A stretch of 64,000 bases of DNA from Collinsella sp. (GTDB taxonomy: Bacteria > Actinomycetota > Coriobacteriia > Coriobacteriales > Coriobacteriaceae): contig JAGZEK010000007.1 of assembly GCA_018368345.1 (NCBI GenBank), positions 91,454 through 155,453 on the forward strand, in the 5' to 3' direction. Made by a program: the position numbers and the translations under genes. Under the pieces are notes generated by a model that ran no database searches, was not told the DNA's origin, and saw only the letters and a list, made by a program, of their open reading frames with translations. Of the stretch, positions 31,715-39,763 are shown piece by piece (the stretch's first letter is position 1; every line of letters begins with the position of its first letter).

Positions 31715-33784
31715 CTATCGAACCGAAGAATCGCCCGAGGCCGAAGAGGTATCGGGCTCGCCATAAATCACGCCGAGCACGTCGCGCACGACATGCATCG
31801 CGGTATCTGAGCCACCGCCGCCCTGCTCCAGGACGGTAGCGACGACATACTTGGGGTCATCGGCCGGTGCATAGGCGCAGAACCACGCGTATTCATCCTC
31901 GCCACTTTTCTCGCCCGTGCCCGACTTGCCGTATACCTGCGGCGTCAGGGTGCCAAAGTGAGCCGCCAGGGACGTCGATGCCGTGTAAATCACGTCGTGC
32001 ATGCCGTTGCGAACAAGAGCCAAATCCGAATCGCTGTTGATCTTGGCCTCCAGGCGCTTCTTCTTGCCCTTGCCGTTGTACTTATAGGCATCGCCGTCGC
32101 CATCGCGCGACACGGCAGACAAAAACACGTGAGGCACGTACTGTTTGCCGCCGTTGGCAAGACCCATATAGGCACACGCCATCTGCAGGGGCGTCACCAG
32201 GATGTCGCCCTGACCGATGGCAATGTTGGTCATATCGCCGGCATTCCACTTGCGGTCCTCGGCAGAGGCGTCGGTGAAGTACGACTCTTTCCACTCGGCA
32301 TCGGGAATACGGCCCGCGCCTTCACTCGGCAGATCGATACCGCAGGTCTTGCCCAGGCCCCAGCGACGAAAGACCTCCTGCAGGCCCTCGGAATGCTGCT
32401 CGTCATAAAAAAACGCCTTGCCCATGTCGTAGAAGACGGGGTCGCACGAGTTGGCGATACCCGACTGCAGCGTCATGGTGCCGTGGCCGGAATGCAGCCA
32501 GCAGTACTTGCCCCACGACTTGCCCAGGCCCGTCCAATAGCCCGTGCAGTTGGTTGTCTGCGTTGAAGTGTAGGTTCCAAACTCAAGACCGGCCAGTGCC
32601 GAGAGCGGCTTGATGGTCGAGGCCGACATGTACTGTCCGCTAATGGCGCGGTTGAGCAGCGGGTGCGAACCCTTGTCATCATTTAGCTCGGTCCACACGT
32701 CATTTGAGACGCCGCCGATAAAGACGGACGGATCAAACTTGGGCTCGCTCGCCATGCCCAGGATCTCGCCATTGTTGGGATCGAGACACACCACAGCGCC
32801 GTTGCCGGCATTGCTGTAGCCGGTGGTCTTGGCAAGCTCGATAGCGCTCGCCAGCGCCGTCTCACAGGCCTGTTGGATCTTAAGGTCGAGCGTGAGCTTA
32901 ATGTCGGAGCCGGCCTTCGCGGGCACAGCGCCGGCCTGACCGGTCACATTGCCCGATGCATCGACCTTGACGGTCTGCTCGCCACGAATACCCTGCAGCA
33001 AGTTTTCGTAGTAGCTCTCAACGCCCGCCTGGCCCACGATATCGCCCGACTGGTACGTAATCTTGCCAGCAGAAGCATCATCATCGCCAGAGGTTTTCTT
33101 ATTCTGGGCCTCGAGCTGCTCGGAGGTAATGGTGCCGGTATAGCCCAAGATATGGCATGCCGTCTCGCCATATGGATACTGACGCTCGGTACGCTCGGCA
33201 ATCTTGACGCCCGGGAACTCGCCGGCATGCTCCTGAATATAGGCAACCGTGGAGCGACGGACGTCCGTCGCGATGGTATGCAGGCTCTGAGCGCCCTCTG
33301 TATTGTCCTGAATATTGCGAAGGACCGCCACGTAAGGCATTCCAAGCACGTTGGCAAGATGGCGAACCAGAACCTCATCCTCGGCAAGGTCGCGGTAGGC
33401 CACGACAGCAAGTGAGGGACGGTTCTGGACAAGCGCCACGCCATTGCGGTCGAGGATGCGACCGCGCACAGCGGGTGTTGTAACGGTGCGAGTCTGATTA
33501 CTATTGGCCTGCTTCTCGTAATAGTCCGATGAGACCATCTGCATGCCCCACAGCTTGACGGCAAGCGCCGCAAACATCGCGCCCACACCCGTGGTGAGGA
33601 TGGAAAAGCGGCCCTTAAAGGCGGTCGACGCGGTATTGCCCTCGCCCTCGGTGGCGCGCGGGGCCGTTCCATGCTGCGTATCGTAGGTAAAACGGGAATC
33701 GCCACGACGCATGACGACCAGCGCGACCACGATGGCCACAACCAGCACGATACCGGCGATAATAACCGTCATCTGGGAAGACAT
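31715..33784 (-). CDS. mrdA: Penicillin-binding protein 2 (elongation transpeptidase)
   Basis: Class B PBP that cross-links peptidoglycan with RodA. 689 aa. Active site S389-T-I-K392, second motif S-C-D near 447, and K620-S-G-T. The pedestal domain with R-G-R-I-L-D-R-N-G is at about 107-116. Unusually there are two hydrophobic segments before it (about 5-25 and 63-83) separated by a charged Arg/Asp/Glu loop, where the family normally has one. This would place the N-terminus on the outside or make a re-entrant anchor. Between mreD and rodA. Confidence 0.94.
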   Translation of the reverse strand: MSSQMTVIIAGIVLVVAIVVALVVMRRGDSRFTYDTQHGTAPRATEGEGNTASTAFKGRFSILTTGVGAMFAALAVKLWGMQMVSSDYYEKQANSNQTRTVTTPAVRGRILDRNGVALVQNRPSLAVVAYRDLAEDEVLVRHLANVLGMPYVAVLRNIQDNTEGAQSLHTIATDVRRSTVAYIQEHAGEFPGVKIAERTERQYPYGETACHILGYTGTITSEQLEAQNKKTSGDDDASAGKITYQSGDIVGQAGVESYYENLLQGIRGEQTVKVDASGNVTGQAGAVPAKAGSDIKLTLDLKIQQACETALASAIELAKTTGYSNAGNGAVVCLDPNNGEILGMASEPKFDPSVFIGGVSNDVWTELNDDKGSHPLLNRAISGQYMSASTIKPLSALAGLEFGTYTSTQTTNCTGYWTGLGKSWGKYCWLHSGHGTMTLQSGIANSCDPVFYDMGKAFFYDEQHSEGLQEVFRRWGLGKTCGIDLPSEGAGRIPDAEWKESYFTDASAEDRKWNAGDMTNIAIGQGDILVTPLQMACAYMGLANGGKQYVPHVFLSAVSRDGDGDAYKYNGKGKKKRLEAKINSDSDLALVRNGMHDVIYTASTSLAAHFGTLTPQVYGKSGTGEKSGEDEYAWFCAYAPADDPKYVVATVLEQGGGGSDTAMHVVRDVLGVIYGEPDTSSASGDSSVR

Positions 33785-33797
33785 CTACGGGCCTCCC

Positions 33798-34370
33798 CTA
33801 TTTGAGCTTGCGGGTCTTGGGCTTAAAGCGCATACCCGCCTGGCGTCCGCCACGTGCGGAGAATCCATAGCCGGACTGCGGCACGACGCCGGACATCAAA
33901 AACGGAATGGCAACCAGACCCGTCAGGATCGAGGACGGCAGCGCATGGCCGAAGATCGCCACGACAAAGCTCGTCTCCAAACCCATAAACAGCAAGATGA
34001 TGCTGTAGATCACATTAATGACGAGCGCAAAGGCGCCCACAGTGACGCCGCGCGCACTCGGGGTACCGCCCGTCTGACCGACGGCGCTGTGCACCAGGGC
34101 AAAAGAACCCACGGTCAGCAGGAGCGACATAACGCCCACCGGCACGGCAGCGGACAGGTCATAGAACAAGCCGCTGCAAAAACCGCACACGACGGCACGG
34201 GTCGGGTCGCCCGAGAACACGCTTAGGCACACCAGGATAATCATGAAGTTGACGCGACCGCCCGCAATGGAGATCTGCGGTGCCAGGCCTGCCTGCAGCA
34301 GCACGCACACAATGGCGGCGATCACAAACGTGCGGGAGCTCATCCCCTGCTCGTGTAGATCCATGGACAT
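33798..34370 (-). CDS. mreD: Rod-shape determining protein MreD
   Basis: Small membrane protein of the elongasome. 190 aa with about five hydrophobic helices and a basic Arg/Lys-rich tail. Sequence is poorly conserved in this family, so the call rests on topology, P-x-I-S-I-x-G-G-R-V-N-F-M-I-I-x-V and its place between mreC (5 bp gap) and the class B PBP. Confidence 0.85.
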   Translation of the reverse strand: MSMDLHEQGMSSRTFVIAAIVCVLLQAGLAPQISIAGGRVNFMIILVCLSVFSGDPTRAVVCGFCSGLFYDLSAAVPVGVMSLLLTVGSFALVHSAVGQTGGTPSARGVTVGAFALVINVIYSIILLFMGLETSFVVAIFGHALPSSILTGLVAIPFLMSGVVPQSGYGFSARGGRQAGMRFKPKTRKLK

Positions 34371-34375
34371 GCCCC

Positions 34376-35374
34376 CTATTCGCTCGAGCCGGAATCGGTC
34401 GTCTCGGACGTGTCGGAACTGTCATCCGAGCTCTCGTCCTTCGTCTTGGTCGCAGCATCGCGCGACGTTCCCTGCGGCGTGCTGTTGGCCGTGCTCACGT
34501 CCTCATCCGAGGCCGACTGTTCGTCGGTCAGCGAGGTAATGACCAGCACTTCCTCGTTGTTCTCGGCCGTCGTCTGAGCGCGCACCACAATGGTGTAGTA
34601 CACATCGTTTGCCGATTTCTCAACCGACGAGACGGTGCCGAGCGGTAGACCCTTGGGGAACACGCCACCGATGCCCGAGGTCACGATGATGTCGCCAACC
34701 TTAACATCGGAGTCGACGCTCACGTACTCAAGACGCAGCGTGCCGTCAGCCTGACCCTGCAGCATGCCCTGGGCGCGCGTGTCCTGCACCATGGCGGACA
34801 CGCCCGAGTTCTCGTCGCTAATCAAGCGCACGGTAGAGCTCTTGGCCGATACCTCGATAATCTGGCCGATAACACCGGCAGAACTCGTCACGGGCATGTT
34901 GATGGTAAGGCTGTCGGCAGAGCCCTTGTCGATGGTAACGGTCGAAGTCCAGGCATCGCCGGAGGCACCGACAATACGAGCAGCGGTCGATTTGAGGTTA
35001 TAGGTCGACTGCAGGCCGACCAGCCCTTCCAGACGCTCAGCAGTCTTTTGAGCCTCGGAGAGCTCGGCAACCTTAGAGGTCAGCTCCTCATTTTGCTTCT
35101 TAAGCTCGTCAAGCGTGTCCTGCGACGCCGTAAGGTTAGAGAACACGTTGCCGATCGCATTGAAGGGAGCCGCCACAGCCGAACCCACAAAGCGCACCGG
35201 CGAGGTAATCGTCGTTACGCCCGAACGCACGGCATGAATCGGTCCTGCCTCGCCCTCGCGGATGTAAAACGTGAGCAGCAACACCGAAATCAGGCTGAAA
35301 ACAATCAACGGGCGCATACCCGTTGATTGTCGCTTGGTATTCAGATTTGTGGAGAAACCCGAAGATCGTGCCAA
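34376..35374 (-). CDS. mreC: Rod-shape determining protein MreC
   Basis: Bitopic protein that activates PBP2-RodA. 332 aa: membrane helix about 21-38, coiled coil about 85-115 (Glu/Leu-rich), then two beta-barrels with A-R-I-V-G, G-x-V-G-x-I and G-D-I-I-V-T-S-G-I-G-G-V-F-P-K-G-L-P-L-G, followed by a ~70-residue Ser/Asp/Thr-rich tail. TTG start behind AAAGGTGG. The ATG of residue 20 lies in the loop of a perfect inverted repeat (35301-35330) and is a possible second start. Confidence 0.94.
   Translation of the reverse strand: MARSSGFSTNLNTKRQSTGMRPLIVFSLISVLLLTFYIREGEAGPIHAVRSGVTTITSPVRFVGSAVAAPFNAIGNVFSNLTASQDTLDELKKQNEELTSKVAELSEAQKTAERLEGLVGLQSTYNLKSTAARIVGASGDAWTSTVTIDKGSADSLTINMPVTSSAGVIGQIIEVSAKSSTVRLISDENSGVSAMVQDTRAQGMLQGQADGTLRLEYVSVDSDVKVGDIIVTSGIGGVFPKGLPLGTVSSVEKSANDVYYTIVVRAQTTAENNEEVLVITSLTDEQSASDEDVSTANSTPQGTSRDAATKTKDESSDDSSDTSETTDSGSSE
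35301..35330 (-). repeat. Perfect 12-bp inverted repeat inside mreC
   Basis: Arms 35301-35312 and 35319-35330 with a six-base loop holding an ATG. On the minus strand the stem is followed by TTTC, giving a terminator-like shape about 45 bases into mreC. Confidence 0.75.
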
Positions 35375-35395
35375 ATGGAATCCACCTTTTGGAAA

Positions 35396-36439
35396 TTAAG
35401 CATTGGTCTGGACGAAGCCACCATCAAACGCATTGGCCTCGAGCACGCGGGCGCAGCCGTTAACGACGTTATCGAGCGCCGTAGGACTGACGTTGACCGA
35501 AACGCCGGTCTCATCGCGCAGGCGCACGTCGAGACCGCGCAGCAGCGCGCCGCCACCGGTCAGCAAAATGCCGTAGTACATAAGGTCCGAGGCAAGATCG
35601 GGCGGCGTGGCATCGAGTGCGTCCTTGACGGCCTTGGCCATCTCGTCAAGCGGCTTGTTGAGTGCGCGACGGATCTCCTCGCTCTCGATGCGCACGGTCT
35701 TGGGCAGACCGGTGATCACGTCGCGGCCGTTGACCTCGACGTCGAGCTCGTCCTTGAGCGGCACGGCGGAGCCGACCTTGATCTTGATGTCCTCTGCCGT
35801 ACGCTCGCCGATGGCCAGGTTGTAGGCATCGCGAACGTGCGTGAGGATGGCCTGATCGAACTCGTCACCGGCAATACGGATGGACTGCGAGACGACGATG
35901 CCGCCCATAGCGATAACAGCGACCTCGGTGGTACCGCCACCGATGTCGATGACCATGGAGCCGGTGGGCTCCTCGACGGGCAGGTCGGCGCCGATAGCGG
36001 CGGCCATAGGCTCTTCGATCAGATAGGCCTGGCGAGCGCCGGCCTGAATCGTGGCCTCAAAGACGGCACGCTTCTCGACCGACGTGACGCCGGAGGGAAC
36101 GCAGACGACAACGCGCGGACGCGGGGTCCACGGATAGCGCTTCTCGGAAGCCTTGTCGATAAAGTAGCGGAGCATGGCCTCGGTAACATCGAAGTCGGCG
36201 ATGACGCCGTCCTTCAGGGGACGAACGGCCACGATGTTGCCGGGCGTACGGCCGAGCATGCGCTTTGCCTCGATACCGACCGCCAGGATGCGCTCGTCGT
36301 TCTTGTCGATGGCGACAACAGAGGGCTCGCGAATGACGATGCCCTTGCCGCGCACGGAGACAAGCGTATTTGCGGTGCCGAGGTCGATGGCAAGATCGCC
36401 CGCATAGCTACCGAAGAACATATCCATCAAAGAAAACAA
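35396..36439 (-). CDS. mreB: Rod-shape determining actin-like protein MreB
   Basis: Actin-fold ATPase that guides sidewall synthesis. 347 aa. Phosphate-1 loop I-D-L-G-T-A-N-T-L-V, phosphate-2 loop V-I-D-I-G-G-G-T-T-E-V-A-V-I, adenosine motif L-T-G-G-G-A-L-L-R-G-L. TTG start with AGGAG 5 bases upstream; the next ATG, at codon 5, is too far from that site. First gene of mreBCD-mrdA-rodA. Confidence 0.97.
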   Translation of the reverse strand: MFSLMDMFFGSYAGDLAIDLGTANTLVSVRGKGIVIREPSVVAIDKNDERILAVGIEAKRMLGRTPGNIVAVRPLKDGVIADFDVTEAMLRYFIDKASEKRYPWTPRPRVVVCVPSGVTSVEKRAVFEATIQAGARQAYLIEEPMAAAIGADLPVEEPTGSMVIDIGGGTTEVAVIAMGGIVVSQSIRIAGDEFDQAILTHVRDAYNLAIGERTAEDIKIKVGSAVPLKDELDVEVNGRDVITGLPKTVRIESEEIRRALNKPLDEMAKAVKDALDATPPDLASDLMYYGILLTGGGALLRGLDVRLRDETGVSVNVSPTALDNVVNGCARVLEANAFDGGFVQTNA

Positions 36440-36499
36440 CGCAACTCCTGATGTGTTGGATGATTGCTGGAAAACTACTAGCTCATCATACTAGCGTAA

Positions 36500-36532
36500 G
36501 CCCGGCACCTCACTTGCGGTGAAGCGCCGGGC
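36500..36532 (-). terminator. Hairpin between the TPR gene and mreB
   Basis: GCCCGGC/GCCGGGC outer stem (36500-36506 with 36526-36532) extended inward by seven pairs including wobbles. Little T tract follows on the minus strand. A TATGAT element just after it could be the mreB -10. Confidence 0.5.
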
Positions 36533-36554
36533 AAAGCTAAATCCCATAAGGTCA

Positions 36555-37859
36555 CTACTGGTTGTCAGCAGCCGAGAAATCCATATCGAGCGAGGAAACG
36601 GCCCAGCCGATATGGTTGTCGGAGCGCACGAATTTGACGGTGTACTCCTGCTCGCCGCCCTTGGACAGCGATGCCTTCACCTTGGCGGTCGTCTCGGTCA
36701 TGGACTGATCCATGCCCTCGACAGACACGGTGGCACCCTGCGGAATCGAGGAGATGATCATCGACTTGGCGTCCTCGGACAGGCTCGAGGCCAGGCAAGA
36801 CTCGGCCTTTGCGGTGTCACCGTCGCCGGCAGCCTGGAACAGATCGGTAACGACAGACTCCTGGGACGGGAAGCCAAAGCCGCGCGTGTAGGCAAAGCCC
36901 AGACCGCCCGCGGCGATCAAAATGAGCAGAAGCAGCACGATGAAGACTTTAAGACCCGTGTGGCGATGGCGACGACGGACCTTGGCCTGCTTACGATCCT
37001 GACGGTCCTGCTGGACCATCTCGGACTCGGACAGCGTAAAGAAGCCGGTGTCCGAGGGATCGGGCATAAACTGACCGGTCGCGCCCGTAGGATCGAGCGG
37101 ATCGACGACAGGAGCGTCCATCGCGGGCGCCGGAGCCGTGGCCATAGCCGTCTGGGCAGACAGCGCGGCAAGCGAATCGTGCACGCGGGCAAGCTCATCG
37201 GCCTGCTCGGAGGTGAGCTGGTAGATGCCATCGGCAGTAGCGGCGTTAAAGGCGTCGAGTGCGTCGGAGGGACGGCCGGCGGCAGAAAGCGCCTGACCCA
37301 TGCCAGCGTTGAGCGCGCGCGAGTCGTCGCGGGGACCGGCAAAGTCGATAGCCGTGCGGTAGGTCTCCACGGCATCCGCCGGACGGCCGAGCTTAATGAA
37401 GCAACGACCGAGCTCGCCGAGCGCGGCGGCAGGGGCCGGATTGGCGCCGTCGATGGCGGCCTGACGGAAGGCAGTACCCGCGTTGGCATAGTCGCCCGAC
37501 TGGAACAGCGCGTTACCCAAGCCCAGATAGGCCTTGAACGGCGTGGCATAGGAAGCATCCTGCGTAGCAGCAGAGAACGCCTGAGCGGCCGTTGTGTAGT
37601 CGCCCACGGCGGCGAGTGCCTTGCCGCGGTTGGTGAGCAGCGCGCCGCGCTTGCCATAGGTGCCGTCGTTGAGGGCGGCGGCATAGGCCTCGGCGGCCTC
37701 GGCATACATGCCCAGGTGCATCAAGGCGTTGCCACGAAGATGATCGGCCTCGCCCATAATCTCATCGGGAGTTTTTGCCGCCCCAAGCATCTGGGCTGCA
37801 GCGGAAAAATCACCCGCGCGGTAAGCGGCGCGGCCCTGTTGGATCAGCTGGCTATTCAA
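36555..37859 (-). CDS. TPR-repeat membrane protein
   Basis: 434 aa, no precise family known to me. Residues 1-225 are six or so tetratricopeptide-type helix pairs rich in Ala (patterns such as G-N-A-L-x-x-x-G-x-Y-x-x-A). A linker rich in Pro/Asp and a basic stretch R-R-R-H-R-H leads to one membrane helix (about 303-324). The external C-terminal ~100 residues look like a small alpha/beta domain of the DUF4878/SnoaL type. The TPR domain is thus cytoplasmic. It lies between a cyclophilin and mreB, suggesting a scaffold role, but this is inference. Confidence 0.7.
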   Translation of the reverse strand: MNSQLIQQGRAAYRAGDFSAAAQMLGAAKTPDEIMGEADHLRGNALMHLGMYAEAAEAYAAALNDGTYGKRGALLTNRGKALAAVGDYTTAAQAFSAATQDASYATPFKAYLGLGNALFQSGDYANAGTAFRQAAIDGANPAPAAALGELGRCFIKLGRPADAVETYRTAIDFAGPRDDSRALNAGMGQALSAAGRPSDALDAFNAATADGIYQLTSEQADELARVHDSLAALSAQTAMATAPAPAMDAPVVDPLDPTGATGQFMPDPSDTGFFTLSESEMVQQDRQDRKQAKVRRRHRHTGLKVFIVLLLLILIAAGGLGFAYTRGFGFPSQESVVTDLFQAAGDGDTAKAESCLASSLSEDAKSMIISSIPQGATVSVEGMDQSMTETTAKVKASLSKGGEQEYTVKFVRSDNHIGWAVSSLDMDFSAADNQ

Positions 37860-37870
37860 GGAAGTCCCCT

Positions 37871-38413
37871 TTACTCGTGAACGATCTCGACATGGACGAT
37901 CTCGTCGCCGGCACGCAGCTGCGAAATCACATCGAGACCCTCGACCGTGGTACCAAAGACGGTGTACCCGGAATCGAGGTTATGCTGGGCACCCAAGCAG
38001 AAGTAGAACTGCGAACCCGCGGAATCGGGGTCCATGGAGCGTGCCATGGCAAGGGCACCATCGACATGGCTGTTGCGCGGATTGGTGGCAAACTCGCCCT
38101 TGATGCAGTAGCCGGGGCCACCGGTACCGGGCATGCCGTCGGGGCCCTCAAGACCGGCAGCGACGTCAGCGCCGGACATATCGCGGGTATTGGGGTCGCC
38201 GCCCTGAATGACAAAACCGGGCACATAGCGATGGAATTTAAGGCCATCATAGAAACCCATCGTGGAAAGCTCGCAGAAGTTCGCGACATGAATGGGAGCG
38301 CCCTCACCGTCAAACTTGACCTTGATGGTACCCTTCGACGTCTCGATAACGGCGCACTCGTCGCCGGCAAGCTGATACTCGGGCGTGTAGAGCTCTTTCT
38401 TAAAACCAAACAT
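37871..38413 (-). CDS. Peptidyl-prolyl cis-trans isomerase, cyclophilin type
   Basis: 180 aa cytoplasmic cyclophilin without signal peptide. Active-site motifs: F-H-R-Y-V-P-G-F-V-I-Q-G-G-D-P (Arg and Gln of the site), G-A-L-A-M-A-R-S-x-x-P-D-S-A-G-S-Q-F-Y-F-C and the H-N-L-D-x-x-Y-T-V-F-G end. ATG behind AAGGAA. 11 bp before the TPR gene, so probably cotranscribed with it. Confidence 0.93.
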   Translation of the reverse strand: MFGFKKELYTPEYQLAGDECAVIETSKGTIKVKFDGEGAPIHVANFCELSTMGFYDGLKFHRYVPGFVIQGGDPNTRDMSGADVAAGLEGPDGMPGTGGPGYCIKGEFATNPRNSHVDGALAMARSMDPDSAGSQFYFCLGAQHNLDSGYTVFGTTVEGLDVISQLRAGDEIVHVEIVHE

Positions 38414-38452
38414 GTGGTTCCTTCCTCGTGCGTTTAAAGCATATTTGTACGA

Positions 38453-38482
38453 ATTGTAGCAATAAGCATGCGCTTACATCAA
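38453..38482 (-). promoter_or_regulatory. Probable promoter of the cyclophilin-TPR unit
   Basis: Minus-strand TTGATG (38477-38482), 18-base spacer, TACAAT (38453-38458), about 40 bases before the cyclophilin ATG. Confidence 0.55.
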
Positions 38483-38520
38483 TTGCGCACGTAGGTTATG
38501 CCGACTATGGCGAACTAATT

Positions 38521-39660
38521 TTAGGAACGCTGCTGCGGCTTCCAGGAGCCCACGTTGGCGTCGTACTGATTCAGCGCGCTGTTGCCGCCCTGTGCGATGG
38601 GCGCCAGGATCTCGCTTTGGTGGGAACTCATCGACTCGCCATCGGAAATGGCCAGCGAGATATCCCAGCTCTGGCAGATTACGTCGACGCGCTCATACAT
38701 CCACTCGGCAAGCTGCTTTAAGTGGGCGATGTCATCCGCATAGACCGTATCGTCCTGATACTTAAGGTTGTTAAGCTCATCTTGCGTCTTTTTGATCTGG
38801 TCGCGCAGGGCGTAGGCACTCTGCGACAGCTCCTGACGGGTGGACAGCGGCGTTCGGAGATAACCGTTGTTAAAGGAATCGATGACCTCGCCGATCTGAT
38901 CATTGTTGTACGACACAATGGTCTGATACAGGCTGTCGAGCTTGGTGTAGAGCTGGTCATCGGTCAGCACGGTATCTTCCTGGACCACCTCGGCAGAATC
39001 GTCCTGCTTGGTATCGTCCTCAGTCGCCTCGCCCTTTTGGCGCGTGGGGAAGGTCGTCTGCGCGGCCTGGCCAAACTGGTCATAGAAGCCAGGCATGACA
39101 CCCATGGGATCGGCCGTCACGAACCAATACGCACCACCGCACACGACGGCAAGGACCGCGATGATAATAAGCGGCTTGGGGATATGACGCTTGTGCTTGT
39201 GATAGGCGTCCTCGTCGGGATGCACCTTGCGCTTGGGTTTTTGAGCATCGTCGTGCAGGGAAACCGGCGTGGGAATATCGACCTTGGGAATACCGAAATC
39301 CTTATCGAAAGCCGGCAGCACGCAGGTCTCATTGGGGTCGGCGGCGTCTGAGAGCACCGCAGCGGCAGAGGCCGGCGCATGAGGCACCTCGGTATCGATC
39401 TGCTCTTGCGTTAGGCGCGGAAAGCCCGCCGTGCGGCCCGCTGCCAGGTCGGATGCGGCCGCGTCCTCGGAGAGGATACCCGGAGCGGGGCGTCCGCATT
39501 TGGGGCACGTACGATCATGTGGAGAAAGACGGGCACCGCAGCCCTCACAGAACACGAACTCGGTGTGCTCGGGACCATCGCCCGGACCCACATAGGCGTT
39601 GCAGTAGGGGCAGAACGAGGCGCCATCCTCGATAGTCTTAAGGCAATGCGGGCAGATCAC
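38521..39660 (-). CDS. Zinc-ribbon single-pass membrane protein
   Basis: 379 aa if started at the GTG at 39660, which gives M-I-C-P-H-C and has GAGG 5 bases upstream; an in-frame TTG at 39690 has no ribosome site. Two zinc ribbons: cysteines 3, 6, 17, 20 and 38, 41, 52, 55 (C-x2-C pairs). A disordered Ala/Asp/Pro-rich linker follows, then a Lys/His-rich stretch, one membrane helix (about 162-181) and an external helical domain of ~190 residues with Gln/Asn/Asp. Zinc-ribbon head plus membrane helix proteins of this build are common in Coriobacteriia and Firmicutes; function unknown. Confidence 0.75.
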   Translation of the reverse strand: MICPHCLKTIEDGASFCPYCNAYVGPGDGPEHTEFVFCEGCGARLSPHDRTCPKCGRPAPGILSEDAAASDLAAGRTAGFPRLTQEQIDTEVPHAPASAAAVLSDAADPNETCVLPAFDKDFGIPKVDIPTPVSLHDDAQKPKRKVHPDEDAYHKHKRHIPKPLIIIAVLAVVCGGAYWFVTADPMGVMPGFYDQFGQAAQTTFPTRQKGEATEDDTKQDDSAEVVQEDTVLTDDQLYTKLDSLYQTIVSYNNDQIGEVIDSFNNGYLRTPLSTRQELSQSAYALRDQIKKTQDELNNLKYQDDTVYADDIAHLKQLAEWMYERVDVICQSWDISLAISDGESMSSHQSEILAPIAQGGNSALNQYDANVGSWKPQQRS

Positions 39661-39763
39661 GGCATCCTCTTTTCGAAGCAATTCAAACAATCGAGGTTAG
39701 AGCATAACATCGCCACGGCCCCACAGGAACAAGGCACCAATTCAACATCGCCAGGGCGCGTAG

